From Nocardiopsis endophytica (GTDB taxonomy: Bacteria > Actinomycetota > Actinomycetes > Streptosporangiales > Streptosporangiaceae), in contig NZ_JAQFWQ010000067.1 of the NCBI RefSeq assembly GCF_027706725.1, positions 1 through 38,309 of the forward strand: a DNA stretch of 38,309 nucleotides. The letters run 5' to 3'. Shown here one piece after another: positions 8,701 through 16,249 of this stretch. Below the pieces are notes generated by a model. That model worked only from the letters and a program-made list of their open reading frames with translations. It made no database searches and was not told where the DNA came from. The stretch's first letter is position 1, and each line of letters begins with the position of its first letter. A program made the position numbers and the translations under genes.

Positions 8701-9785
8701 CGGTCGCCCAGCAGCAGGACGAGGTGGATCCCCAGCTGCGCCAGGTCGGTCACGGGCGGCTCGGCGGACAGCCCGGACAGCACCGTCTGGAACTCGCCGT
8801 CGACGATGAGCACCAGGCGGCGGGTGCCCGGTCCGGGGCGCGCGCCGCGGCGGCGCTGCAGGTCGACGGTGCGCTGCTCGATCTCGGCGGAGAGCAGTTC
8901 GGCCATCTCCAGGGTGGTCCCCGTGACCAGGCGGGTGGTGAAGGCGGGGCCGCCGGCGCCCTCCAGGTCCTCGGCGGCGTTGTGCGGCAGCCACTTGAGC
9001 CAGTCCCACTCGGCGAGCAGGCGCTCGTGGCGGACGACGCCCAGGCGCACGTCCTCGGGCGCGGACGAGGCGATGAGCTGGGCGGCGAGCGCGCGGGCGG
9101 CGTCCCGCCCGGCGGAGCGGTCGCCGACGATCGACACCACGCCGAGCTCTTCGAGGGGCAGGACCAGGGGCTCCTCGGGCACCTGCGCGTACAGCTCGAC
9201 GAGCTGGTCGGCCAGGCCCTGGCAGACGGGGTCGTAGACGATGAGCGGGCTGGAGGTGTCCACCTTCAGGCTCAGCGGGCGGGCGAGCGGCCGGGTGCCG
9301 GTGCCCACGCGCAGCCGCAGGAAGTCGGGGTCGCCGGAGCGGCGCTCCCACCTGCGGGCGGGCAGCCGCACCGTCCCGGTGAGCAGGTCCGGCGCCGGGT
9401 GCAGGAAGGCGCCGCCCGCACGCTGGGTCGCGGCGACCTCCCGGACGGTCTCCCGCAGCCGGTCCAGGTACTCCAGGTACCGCTCGCGCTGCTCGCGGAT
9501 GCGCTTGCGGGGCCCATTGTGCTGGAAGGTGAACATGACGATGCCCACGACCACGCTGGCGACCATGACCAGGGCGGCGGCCGCCGCGTAGAGCGGGCGG
9601 TTGCCCATGGTGATGGCCATCAGCAGTGATCCCGACCCGCTGATCACCGGCATGATGATCATCGCGAACGAGCTGTTGGAGGGCGGGTTGTCCGGCAGCT
9701 GCGGCGGGGGCGCGATGACCAGCGGGTCGGTGCCCGGGTCGGGAACGGAGTGGCGCGCGGGACGGTGGACCGGTGTTGTCGCCAC
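5781..9785 (-). CDS. eccC: Type VII secretion system ATPase EccC
   Basis: The hexameric FtsK/SpoIIIE-type motor of an ESX (type VII) system, which recognises substrates and powers export at the inner membrane. It has about 1334 residues, close to the usual single-chain EccC length. Two membrane helices lie at about residues 40-90, followed by a basic stretch. There are three ATPase domains: Walker A GATGSGKS near residue 497, GPQSGKST near 845 and DPQTGKSA near 1139. The Walker B motif is intact in domain 1 (LLVIIDEFSEL), while domain 2 has LLIDG and domain 3 VVVDD, so the catalytic Glu is missing there. That fits the known pattern in which only the first ATPase is fully active and the later ones regulate and bind signal peptides. 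I chose GTG at 9785, with GAAAGAG just upstream; an ATG at 9863 would add 26 residues unlike the family. It heads a minus-strand operon and is divergent from eccD. Confidence 0.93.
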   Translation of the reverse strand: MATTPVHRPARHSVPDPGTDPLVIAPPPQLPDNPPSNSSFAMIIMPVISGSGSLLMAITMGNRPLYAAAAALVMVASVVVGIVMFTFQHNGPRKRIREQRERYLEYLDRLRETVREVAATQRAGGAFLHPAPDLLTGTVRLPARRWERRSGDPDFLRLRVGTGTRPLARPLSLKVDTSSPLIVYDPVCQGLADQLVELYAQVPEEPLVLPLEELGVVSIVGDRSAGRDAARALAAQLIASSAPEDVRLGVVRHERLLAEWDWLKWLPHNAAEDLEGAGGPAFTTRLVTGTTLEMAELLSAEIEQRTVDLQRRRGARPGPGTRRLVLIVDGEFQTVLSGLSAEPPVTDLAQLGIHLVLLLGDRREEPEHVDVRLTVDADGALAQDEDTPRPDPAAPLHGTADRAGAALLTTLAHQLAPLRLDAADSADALHGTVGLPEILGVPDVARLDPRRTWRPRSHGDFLRVPIGSGPTGSTVLLDLKESAFGGMGPHGLVVGATGSGKSEMLRTLVASLAINHPPDKLALLLVDFKGGATFADTDRLPHSAGLITNLADDDGLVMRFREAMYGELTRRQQLLKDAGALPNVHAYDQARASGREDLEPLPHLLVIIDEFSELLTAHPDFAELFVAIGRIGRSIGVHLLLATQRLESGKIKGLESHLSYRIGLRTFSEAESREAIGVGDAYHLPPEPGSGYLKVDTSVFERFKAAMVSQPYTPPAEVKTEEDPVLPLISYNGLGPVLADPFAGADQESPSDERTRTTLQVAVERIAGVGAPPVRPVWLPPLPGALPLDRVIGDPGADPHEPDPAEVKAVVGLTDIPREQRQIPTELDFTGGEGNMIVLGGPQSGKSTLLRTLIASLAWRYPPGRVGVYAIDFGGGGLAAFGDLPHVAGVAGRADPERVRRILTDVRGQLERRERVFQQAGLDSPAAMRQARAEGRLPGGFVGDVFLLIDGWASVRETFDDADDMLMDIASRGPALGVHTLVTGAASSQVRSRLQALFGGRVELRLTDPFDSGIDRKLAEELPKDVPGRALLADENAAHIALPRIDGTADDADLAEGVRDLVARVSARWKSQGAVQQVRTLPDRVALDELLPTPRKRRGRAQAHDKSLVMGVAERDLEPARMMFDEDPHLVVFGDPQTGKSALLRALLRQVAARPASEVGIVLVDYRRAHLGLVGEEHLLAYCTSPDQTKAVAADLAGSLRERLPGADVTPKQLRERSWWKGLELFVVVDDMDLVAGRNSPLAALAEFLPQGRDIGFHMITARRTGGTSRAMFEPVLQALGDMSTPGMLFSGDRAEGRLANGVVSRQLPQGRALLARRGRPAEQVQVAWSEPPE

Positions 9786-9820
9786 GGCGAACTCTTTCGT
9801 GCACCTGGGAACGGAGAGGA

Positions 9821-9847
9821 GCGGGATTGCTACGGTGATGATCCCGC
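9821..9847. promoter_or_regulatory. Inverted repeat in the eccC-eccD divergent promoter region
   Basis: Perfect 7-bp arms GCGGGAT (9821-9827) and ATCCCGC (9841-9847) are 20 bp apart, i.e. two helical turns, between the divergent starts of eccC (9785) and eccD (9938). This spacing suits a dimeric regulator controlling both transcripts. The regulator is unknown. Confidence 0.4.
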
Positions 9848-9937
9848 AATTCGTCGTTTTCACCTAATTCGCTGCGCACGGTCGGCGCAGGCCCGGCCAC
9901 GGTGCGCACCCGCTCGTGTGCAAAGGATCGGACGGAC

Positions 9938-11278
9938 GTGAGTGGTTACTGTCGGGTGAAGGTCGCCGGGCCGCAGCGCTGGGCGGACCTCGCGCTGCCC
10001 GGGACCGTCCCGGTGGCGAGCCTGCTCCCGCAGGTCATCGAGGTGTGCTCGCCGGAGGCCGACGGCACCCGGCCGGCCGGGTGGGCGCTGGTCGACGGCG
10101 CCGGGGCCCAGGTCCCGCCCGAGGGCACCCTGGAGTCGGCCGGGGTGGTGGACGGCGCGGTGCTGACCCTGCGCCCGGTGACCGCGCCCGAGCGGCCCGC
10201 GCACGTGGACGACGTGCGCGGGGCCGTGGAGGACCGGGTCGACGCGAGCGGCGGCATCTGGGACTCCTCGGCCACATTCGCCTTCGGCCTGCTCGTGGCC
10301 GGAACCGGCCCCTTGGCGATGCTCGCGGTGATGGAGTACCTGCGCCCCGCGCCGGGCAACATCGGCGTGGCCGCCGCCGGGGCGCTGTTCACCCTGGTGC
10401 TGGCGGTCCTCGCGGGCAGGCGGGGCATGCGCGCGGTGGCCTCGGTGCTGCTGGGCGCGGCGTGCCTGTGGGGCGCGGCGGTGGGGGCCCAGTCCGTGCT
10501 GCTGCTCTCCGGGGCGCAGCCGCTGGCGCTGGCCGCATTCGGCCTCGCCGGGGCGCTGCTGGTGGCGGCCATCGGGTGGGCCCTGGACGAGTCGGGGCTG
10601 GCGTACCTGTCGGCGCTGGGGGTGCTGACCGCCGCGGGCGGGGTGCTGGCCGGTGTCGGCACGTTCACCGACCCCGCGCAGGGCGTGCGGGCCGCGGCGG
10701 TGGCGCTGGTGCTGGCGGTGGGCACGCTGCCGCGCGTCGCGCTGGCGATGGGCGGCCTGTCCGCGCTCGACTACGAGGTGCGCCACTCCGGCCAGGTGGA
10801 GACCGGCCGGTTCGAGGAGACCCTGACCTCCAGCGACCGGCTGCTGCACGGGCTGGTGCTGGGCACCGCTGTGGCCGGGGCGCTGACCGTGCCGCTGCTG
10901 GCGGCGGTCGGCGGCGGGGTCCCGGACGTGCTGCTGGCGGCGCTGGTGGCGGTGCTGCTGGTGTTCCGGTCCCGGCTGTTCGACCGGATCCGGCACGCGC
11001 TGCCGCTGCGGCTGGGCGGCGCGCTGGGGGTGGGCGCGGCGGCGGTCGGCGCCTACGCGCTGCTGCCGGCGCTGGCCCCATGGCTTCCGGCGCTGGCCCT
11101 GGCGGCGGGGGCGGTGCTGGCGCTGCTGAGCCGGATCCGCCTGGCGGAGGTGCCGCGGGCCTCGCTGCGCCGCACGCTGAACGGGATCGAGATCGTGCTG
11201 GTCATCGCGGTGTGCGCGGTGCTGGCCTGGTCGATGGGGCTGTTCGCGCTGGTGGCGCGGCTGACCGGGTCGATCTGA
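9938..11278 (+). CDS. eccD: Type VII secretion integral membrane protein EccD
   Basis: EccD forms the bulk of the membrane pore complex of ESX systems. The 446-residue product starts with a cytosolic ubiquitin-like (YukD-like) domain at about residues 1-85, recognisable from CRVKVAGPQRWADLALPG and VDGAVLTLRPV. A linker rich in charged residues leads to about eleven hydrophobic helices filling residues 110-446, which is the normal EccD layout and close to the usual length. The chosen start is GTG at 9938, with AAAGGA eleven bases upstream; the longer frame from 9902 would add residues unlike the family. It is divergent from eccC and ends 31 bp before the convergent MFS gene. No eccB or eccE follows it, which is unusual because these normally lie close by. 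Confidence 0.9.
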   Translation: MSGYCRVKVAGPQRWADLALPGTVPVASLLPQVIEVCSPEADGTRPAGWALVDGAGAQVPPEGTLESAGVVDGAVLTLRPVTAPERPAHVDDVRGAVEDRVDASGGIWDSSATFAFGLLVAGTGPLAMLAVMEYLRPAPGNIGVAAAGALFTLVLAVLAGRRGMRAVASVLLGAACLWGAAVGAQSVLLLSGAQPLALAAFGLAGALLVAAIGWALDESGLAYLSALGVLTAAGGVLAGVGTFTDPAQGVRAAAVALVLAVGTLPRVALAMGGLSALDYEVRHSGQVETGRFEETLTSSDRLLHGLVLGTAVAGALTVPLLAAVGGGVPDVLLAALVAVLLVFRSRLFDRIRHALPLRLGGALGVGAAAVGAYALLPALAPWLPALALAAGAVLALLSRIRLAEVPRASLRRTLNGIEIVLVIAVCAVLAWSMGLFALVARLTGSI

Positions 11279-11309
11279 CCCGGCCGGCCGCGCCACCGGT
11301 GCGCGCCGG

Positions 11310-12779
11310 TCAGCGGCGCCGGGCGACCAGCAGCGGCACCAGGGTCAGGGCCGCGCCCGCCAGTGCCACGGCGGTGACGAACCACAGGCCGGGCCGGAAC
11401 GCCTCCAGCATCGCGGCGGCGCCCCCGTCGGCCCCCGCGCCGGCGCCGGTGGCGTGGTCCACCGCGACGATCGCCGTGGTGACCGCGAGCACGACCGCCC
11501 CGCCGAGCTGGCCGGAGGTCTGCACCAGCCCGGCGGCCAGCCCCTGCTCGTCGTCGTGCACCCCGGCGGTGGCCTGCACGTTGATGGCGGGGAAGCCGAG
11601 GGCGAAGCCGCCGCCGAGCAGCAGCGCGGTGGGCAGGATCATGGTGGCGTAGAGGGGGTCGGTGTCCACCCGCAGGAAGAGCAGGTACCCGGCGGACAGC
11701 GACACCAGGCCCGCGACGATGAGGCGGGGCGTGCCCACCCGGTCGATCAGCCGGTCGGAGAAGAACGCGCTGAGGGCGACCAGCAGGCCGGTGGGCAGCA
11801 GCGCCAGCGCCATCTCCAGGGGGGTGCGGCCCAGGGCCTGCTGCAGGAACAGGGTCAGCAGGAACTGGAAGCTGGCGAAGGAGCCGAACAGCGCCATCAT
11901 CGCCAGGTTGGCCCGCACCAGGGTGCCGCTGCGCAGGATGCCCAGCCGGACCAGCGGGTGGGCCACCCGCCGCTCGATGACGACGAAGGCGGCGGCGAGC
12001 GCGGCGGCCGCGGCGAACAGGCCCAGGGTCAGCGGGTGGGACCAGCCGCGCTCGGGCGCGGTGACCACGGTGTAGACGAGCACCAGCAGGGCGCCGGTGG
12101 AGGCGGCGGCGCCGGGCAGGTCGTACCCGCCGGTGGCGGCGGGGCGGTCGCGGGGGATGAGGAAGTACCCGGTGACCAGCGCGGCGGCGGCGAAGGGGAC
12201 GGGGAAGAAGAAGGTCCACTCCCAGCCCAGGCGGGTCATCACGCCGCCGAAGATCAGTCCGGAGGAGAAGCCGCTGGCGCCGAAGACGGTGTACACGCTC
12301 ATGGCGCGGTTGCGCTCGGGCCCCTCGGCGAAGTTCGTGGTGATGATGGACAGCCCGGTGGGGGCGGTGAAGGCGGCGGCCACGCCCTTGGCGAAGCGCA
12401 GGGCGATGAGCAGCCCGGGGCTGTCGGTCAGCCCGCCGAGCAGCGAGGCCAGCGCGAAGGCGGCCAGCGCGGCGAGGAACACCCTGCGGCGGCCGAGCAG
12501 GTCGGCGGTGCGCCCGCCGAGCAGCAGCAGGCCGCCGAACCCGAGCACGTAGCCGGAGACGACCCACTGCAGTCCGGCGGTGCCCATTCCCAGGTCGGCG
12601 CCGATGGAGGGGAGCGCGACGTTGATCATCGACACGTCGAGCGCGTCGAGGAAGAGCGCCAGGCACAGCACGATGAGCAGGCCCCAGGTGCGGGCGTTCC
12701 AGCCCTGGGGCCGCGGGGACGGCGGGGACGTACGGGAGGGCGGCGTCGCGGTGGACGCCGGTGCGGCCGGTGTGGTCAT
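11310..12779 (-). CDS. MFS drug exporter, DHA2 (14-helix) family
   Basis: A 489-residue proton-driven exporter of the EmrB/QacA type, likely to pump out a toxic small molecule. A Pro/Ser/Thr-rich cytosolic N-terminus of about 28 residues precedes some 14 membrane helices. Family motifs include LDALDVSMINVALPSIGADLG in helix 1 (D at the classic motif D position), GRTADLLGRRRVF (motif A, loop 2-3) and the helix-5 region SSGLIFGGVMTRLGWEWTFFF. The ATG at 12779 is the best start; longer versions would run into the operator repeats. It is divergent from a marR gene with only 87 bp between starts and three operator-like repeats in that gap, so repression relieved by a small-molecule ligand is likely. 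It is convergent with eccD and probably unrelated to secretion. Confidence 0.88.
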   Translation of the reverse strand: MTTPAAPASTATPPSRTSPPSPRPQGWNARTWGLLIVLCLALFLDALDVSMINVALPSIGADLGMGTAGLQWVVSGYVLGFGGLLLLGGRTADLLGRRRVFLAALAAFALASLLGGLTDSPGLLIALRFAKGVAAAFTAPTGLSIITTNFAEGPERNRAMSVYTVFGASGFSSGLIFGGVMTRLGWEWTFFFPVPFAAAALVTGYFLIPRDRPAATGGYDLPGAAASTGALLVLVYTVVTAPERGWSHPLTLGLFAAAAALAAAFVVIERRVAHPLVRLGILRSGTLVRANLAMMALFGSFASFQFLLTLFLQQALGRTPLEMALALLPTGLLVALSAFFSDRLIDRVGTPRLIVAGLVSLSAGYLLFLRVDTDPLYATMILPTALLLGGGFALGFPAINVQATAGVHDDEQGLAAGLVQTSGQLGGAVVLAVTTAIVAVDHATGAGAGADGGAAAMLEAFRPGLWFVTAVALAGAALTLVPLLVARRR

Positions 12780-12803
12780 GACCGGAGACCATACATGCGC
12801 GCG

Positions 12804-12845
12804 CATCAAATGTCGACGCATTAAATGCTTGGACATTAAATGTCC
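12804..12845. promoter_or_regulatory. MarR-type operator: three 9-bp repeats at 15-bp spacing
   Basis: CATCAAATG (12804-12812), CATTAAATG (12819-12827) and CATTAAATG (12834-12842) recur exactly every 15 bp between the divergent MFS and marR genes. Each unit is nearly palindromic, and the third is extended to the perfect GGACATTAAATGTCC (12831-12845). It overlaps a possible -35 (TGGACA, 12830-12835) of marR; a -10-like TAAGAT sits at 12854-12859. This is the expected layout for autoregulation by MarR. Confidence 0.7.
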
Positions 12846-12853
12846 GAGCATGT

Positions 12854-12859
12854 TAAGAT
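12854..12859 (+). promoter_or_regulatory. Candidate -10 box for marR, possibly leaderless
   Basis: TAAGAT lies eight bases before the ATG at 12867 and 18 bp after TGGACA. Transcription would then begin at or next to the start codon, consistent with the lack of a ribosome-binding site there. Leaderless mRNAs are common in actinobacteria. Confidence 0.4.
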
Positions 12860-12866
12860 CCCCGCC

Positions 12867-13247
12867 ATGAGCCCGACACGCGAGGCCGCCCTCGTCGCCC
12901 GCTGGCGCGAGGTGCTCTCCTGCTACAGCGATCTCTCGTGCGCGCTTGAGCGGGACCTCCAGGAGCGCCACGGCATCGGAATGAGCGACTTCGAGGTGCT
13001 GGACCTGCTCATGTCCGCCGACCACGGCAAGGTCCGGATGCAGGAGCTGGGCGAGCGCGTGTACCTGAGCCAGAGCGCGCTGTCCCGCTCGGTGGCCCGC
13101 CTGGAGAAGCGGGACCTGGTCACCCGGCAGATGTGCGACCAGGACCGCCGCGCCCTGTTCGTCCGCGTCACCGACGAGGGGCGTGCGCTGCACGCCCGGG
13201 CGTGCCCGACCCACCGGGAGCTGCTGGAGCGCCGGCTGGGCGGGTGA
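12867..13247 (+). CDS. MarR family transcriptional regulator
   Basis: A 126-residue winged-helix dimeric repressor. The DNA-binding part is clear: MQELGERVYLSQSALSRSVARLEKRDLV forms the helix-turn-helix and DQDRRALFVRVTDEG is the beta-wing with its conserved D-x-R-R. The flanking N- and C-terminal helices form the dimer interface and ligand pocket. I prefer the ATG at 12867; an in-frame ATG at 12840 lies inside the operator and has no ribosome site. It is divergent from the DHA2 exporter, so it most likely represses the exporter and itself through the three repeats between them. Its 3' end overlaps the convergent ABC ATPase gene by 80 bp. Confidence 0.88.
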   Translation: MSPTREAALVARWREVLSCYSDLSCALERDLQERHGIGMSDFEVLDLLMSADHGKVRMQELGERVYLSQSALSRSVARLEKRDLVTRQMCDQDRRALFVRVTDEGRALHARACPTHRELLERRLGG

Positions 13248-13995
13248 GCAGGCGCGGCCGCCCGGTCACCGGGTCGGCCAGCAGCGTGCCCTCCAGCCCG
13301 AACACCGCGCGCAGCGGCTCGGGCGCGAACACCTCCGCGGGCGTCCCGGCCGCCGCCACCCGGCCCGCCCGCAGCGCCACCACCCGGTCGGCGTAGGCCG
13401 CCGCCAGGTCCAGGGTGTGCAGGGCGGCGAGCACGGTGGTGCCCAGCCCGGCCACCAGCTCCAGCACCGCGAACTGGTGGCGGGGGTCCAGGTGGTTGGT
13501 GGGCTCGTCGAGCACCAGCAGGCGGGGCCGCTGGGCGAGCGCGCGGGCCAGCAGCACCCGCTGGCGCTCCCCGCCGGACAGCCGGGACAGCGGCCGGTCC
13601 GCGAACGCGGCGCACCCGGTGCGCTCCAACGCCTCGGCCACGGCCTCCCGGTCCGCGGCCCCGAGCCCGCCGAAGGGGCCGGTGTGCGGCACGCGGCCCA
13701 GGGCCACGGCCTCCTCGGCGGTGAAGTCGAACCCGCCGCCCTGGTCCTGGCCGAGCACGCCCACCCGGCGCGCGGCCTCCCGCCGGTCCAGGCCGAGCAG
13801 GTCCTCCTCGCCCAGCAGCCGGCGCCCGGCACGCGGGCGCAGCGCCCGGTAGACGGTCTTGAGCAGGGTGGACTTGCCGCTGCCGTTGGGCCCGACCAGG
13901 GCGGTGAGGCCGCCCTCGGGCACGTCGGCGTCGACGCCGTCGACGGTGGGGACGCGGGTCCAGCCGGCGGTCAGTCCCCGGATGCGCAGCCTCAC
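13168..13995 (-). CDS. Iron-siderophore/cobalamin-type ABC importer, ATP-binding protein
   Basis: The ATPase of a FecE/BtuD-type importer, 275 residues. Walker A is GPNGSGKST at about residues 35-43, the Q-loop is in GVLGQDQGG, the signature is LSGGERQRV, Walker B is LLVLDEPTNHLD and the switch His is in ALHTLDLA. The order and spacing are normal. The last 30 or so residues (Gly/Ala/Pro-rich) extend beyond the usual end and are read from DNA that also encodes the end of marR on the other strand. The start GTG at 13995 overlaps the permease stop by four bases (GTGA), so the two genes are translationally coupled. It is the third gene of a binding protein-permease-ATPase operon. Confidence 0.9.
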   Translation of the reverse strand: MRLRIRGLTAGWTRVPTVDGVDADVPEGGLTALVGPNGSGKSTLLKTVYRALRPRAGRRLLGEEDLLGLDRREAARRVGVLGQDQGGGFDFTAEEAVALGRVPHTGPFGGLGAADREAVAEALERTGCAAFADRPLSRLSGGERQRVLLARALAQRPRLLVLDEPTNHLDPRHQFAVLELVAGLGTTVLAALHTLDLAAAYADRVVALRAGRVAAAGTPAEVFAPEPLRAVFGLEGTLLADPVTGRPRLLTRPAGAPAAPGGSGTPGRAAHAPRR

Positions 13996-15020
13996 CGGCC
14001 CACCCCCGCCCGGGCGCCGCGCAGCGCCGCGACCAGGAACGGCACCCCCACCACGGCGGTCAGGATGCCGATCGGCAGCTCGGTTGGGCGCAGCGCGGTG
14101 CGCGCGGCAAGGTCGGCCGCCACCAGCATCAGCGCGCCCAGCAGGGCGGCGGCCGGCAGCACCCGGCGGTGCCCGGCCCCCACCAGCAGCCGCGCGAGGT
14201 TGGGCACGACCAGCCCGACGAACCCGATCGCCCCGGCCACCGCCACCACGGTCCCGGTGAGCAGCGCGGCCGCCGCGAACAGGACGGCCCGGGCGCGGTC
14301 GGCGCGCACGCCCAGGGCCGCGGCGCCCTCGGCGCCCAGGGCGAGCGCGTCCAGCGTCCGGGCGCGGGCGGTCAGCAGGGCCAGCAGCGCCGTGACCGCG
14401 GCCGCGCAGCCCAGCGCCAGCGGCCAGCGGGCCCCGGCCAGGCTGCCCAGGAGCCAGAACAGCACCTGCTGCTGGGCGTCGCCGGAGGCCTGGCGCAGGA
14501 CCAGGAAGGACGTCGCCCCGCCGAGCAGTTGGCCCACGGCCACGCCCACCAGCACCAGCCGCAGCGGCTCCAGCGTGCCGCGCGTCCGGGCCAGCAGGAA
14601 CACCGCGGCACCGGCGGCCGCCGCCCCGGCGAAGGCGGCCCCGGGAAGGACGAGCGGCCCGGCGGCGGCGCCCGCGGCGGCCATCGCCAGCACGGCGCCG
14701 GTGCTCGCCCCCGAGGAGAGCCCGAGCAGGTGCGGGTCGGCCACGGGGTTGCGCACCAGCGCCTGGACCACCGCCCCGGCGACGGCCAGGCCCGCGCCGG
14801 TGAACACGGCCTGGACGGCCCGGGGCCCACGCAGCTCCCAGACGATGTAGGCCTCGGGCGAGGCGGCGGGCGCGGGGGAGGACAAGCGGTCGGCGACGAT
14901 GCGCACGACCTCCTGCGGCGGCACCGGGACGGCGCCGACGCCGATCGACAGCGGGACCGCGGCGGCCACCGCCGCCGCCAGCGCCCCGAGCAGCAGCGGG
15001 AAGGGGATGCGGGGGGTCAC
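13992..15020 (-). CDS. Iron-siderophore/cobalamin-type ABC importer, FecCD family permease
   Basis: A 342-residue membrane permease of the FecCD/BtuC family, which forms a homodimeric channel with the ATPase. About ten hydrophobic helices are visible. Family hallmarks include LRGPRAVQAVFTGAGLAVAGAVVQ near residue 65, NPVADPHLLGLSSGASTGAV near residue 95, and the coupling region GFVGLVVPNLARLLVG, where the permease contacts the ATPase. The C-terminal LPIGILTAVVGVPFLVAAL is also typical. The GTG at 15020 overlaps the stop of the binding-protein gene by four bases. A longer frame extends upstream through that gene but is a shadow. A single permease gene serves both halves of the dimer. Confidence 0.9.
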   Translation of the reverse strand: MTPRIPFPLLLGALAAAVAAAVPLSIGVGAVPVPPQEVVRIVADRLSSPAPAASPEAYIVWELRGPRAVQAVFTGAGLAVAGAVVQALVRNPVADPHLLGLSSGASTGAVLAMAAAGAAAGPLVLPGAAFAGAAAAGAAVFLLARTRGTLEPLRLVLVGVAVGQLLGGATSFLVLRQASGDAQQQVLFWLLGSLAGARWPLALGCAAAVTALLALLTARARTLDALALGAEGAAALGVRADRARAVLFAAAALLTGTVVAVAGAIGFVGLVVPNLARLLVGAGHRRVLPAAALLGALMLVAADLAARTALRPTELPIGILTAVVGVPFLVAALRGARAGVGR

Positions 15021-16021
15021 CGGCGGCCCTCCGGTCCGTGCAGGGCCTCGGACAGGTCGGCCACGGCCTCGGCGTTGAGCACGCTGGGCGAGGTGACGGT
15101 GGACTGGGGGAGCACGGCGAACCGCTCCTCCTTCGCGGCGGTGGTCCGGGAGAGCACCGGGTGCTCCAGGACCGCGTCGACCAGCTCCTGTCCTCCCAGG
15201 TCGCTGAACCCGGTGAGGACCAGGATCGCCTCCGGGTCGCGGCGCACCACCTCCTCGGGGGCCAGGTCGGCGATGCGCAGGGGGACGTCCCCGGCGATGT
15301 TCTCGCCGCCCGCCAGGGTGATCACGCCGTTGGCCGTCCCCCGGCCCCCGACCGTGGAGACGCCCTGGCCGCTGCCGGGGACGACGGAGACCGCCAGCAC
15401 CCGGACCGGCTCCGTCCCCGGCCCGGGCGCGGCCTCCTCCAGCCGTTCGCGCATCCGGCCGGTGAGCGCGGCGCCGCGCTCGGGGACGCCGAACAGCCCG
15501 GCGGTGTCCTCGATGAAGGCGAAGGTGGCGGACAGGTCCTCGGTGGTCCCCGGCGGGTCGCAGGCCGCGTGCGCGGCGATGCCGGCGGCCGCCAGCTCCT
15601 CGGCGGTCGGCGTGCCGTCGAAGGCGCCGAACTGGTAGGTGGAGATCCCCATCACCAGGTCGGGTGAGGCCGCGATGACCGCCTCCCGGTTGCCGGTTCC
15701 CTCGTCGATCACGGGGATGCGGCCGAACGCGGCCCGGTCCTCGGCGGGGAAGGCGTCGAAGAAGTCGGGTGCGGCGGTGCCCACGACGGTGTCCCCGACG
15801 CCGAGCTCGGTGAGCAGGGCGGCGGAACCGCCGTCCATCGTGACCACCCGTTCGGGAGGAGCGCCCAGGTCGGCGCGGGGAGGGCAGCCGTCGCCGCCCG
15901 CGCCGCCACCCGGCGCGGCACACGCGCCCAGAAGGAGGACCGCCGCGGCGGCGGCCGGTCGCAGGTGTCGAAGAGTCATGCACCGGCGGTCGGAAGGGAC
16001 CCCGGAAGAGTTCCGCCCCAT
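15017..16021 (-). CDS. Iron-siderophore-type ABC importer, substrate-binding lipoprotein
   Basis: A periplasmic-binding (TroA-like, class III) lipoprotein that would capture an iron chelate or a related metal-organic ligand outside the cell. The signal MTLRHLRPAAAAAVLLLGAC ends in a clear lipobox (LGAC). The two lobes follow, with RVVTMDGGSAALLTELGVGDTVVG and DLVMGISTYQFGAFDG as typical strands; DPEAILVLTGFSDLG is in the second lobe. I list the ATG at 16021 because AAGGG lies just before it; an ATG at 15979 gives the cleaner lipoprotein signal but has no visible ribosome site. The ligand cannot be named from sequence. It is the first gene of the import operon, next to an intergenic region shared with the WXG100 genes. 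Confidence 0.85.
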   Translation of the reverse strand: MGRNSSGVPSDRRCMTLRHLRPAAAAAVLLLGACAAPGGGAGGDGCPPRADLGAPPERVVTMDGGSAALLTELGVGDTVVGTAAPDFFDAFPAEDRAAFGRIPVIDEGTGNREAVIAASPDLVMGISTYQFGAFDGTPTAEELAAAGIAAHAACDPPGTTEDLSATFAFIEDTAGLFGVPERGAALTGRMRERLEEAAPGPGTEPVRVLAVSVVPGSGQGVSTVGGRGTANGVITLAGGENIAGDVPLRIADLAPEEVVRRDPEAILVLTGFSDLGGQELVDAVLEHPVLSRTTAAKEERFAVLPQSTVTSPSVLNAEAVADLSEALHGPEGRR

Positions 16022-16249
16022 GCACCCTTAGGCACGATCAGTGGGAAGCACGTCCGGATCCGGCCGGTGGTGCGCGAGGATGCCGTGTCACCGCCAGGGG
16101 CGGGCGGTATCGCTGCGGAGTGTGAGGAACACGGCCGGTTGTGTCCGGATCCGGCCGGGGGGAGGGGCTTCTGTGTCGGCAAGGGCCGTTAGCCTCTGAG
16201 TGAGCTCCCGAGTGTGCGGAGTGACCCCCGAATCCCCAGGAGGACACCT
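16022..16249. promoter_or_regulatory. Divergent promoter region with a 16-bp direct repeat
   Basis: The 228-bp gap between the import operon and the WXG100 operon carries GTCCGGATCCGGCCGG twice, at 16052-16067 and 16143-16158, 91 bp apart. Each copy contains the palindrome CCGGATCCGG. One lies close to each divergent start, so they may be binding sites of a shared regulator. An AGGAGGA at 16238-16244 is the strong ribosome site of the first WXG100 gene. Confidence 0.45.

Noticed and set aside
5763-9629. A 1288-residue frame antisense to eccC
   Set aside because: It is a composition artefact of high-GC codons in eccC, full of Gln/Arg/His/Pro low complexity and without family motifs.
4639-9909. 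A continuous 1756-residue frame on the minus strand
   Set aside because: Only its last 373 residues (the lipoprotein) have protein-like composition; the rest is Arg/Pro/Gly/Ala-rich shadow of eccC in another frame.
11310-13214. A 634-residue start for the MFS exporter
   Set aside because: The longer frame would run through the MarR operator and the marR gene on the other strand.
13992-16025. A 677-residue fused permease frame
   Set aside because: The upstream part is the shadow of the binding-protein gene; the GTG at 15020 with a four-base overlap is the proper start of the permease.
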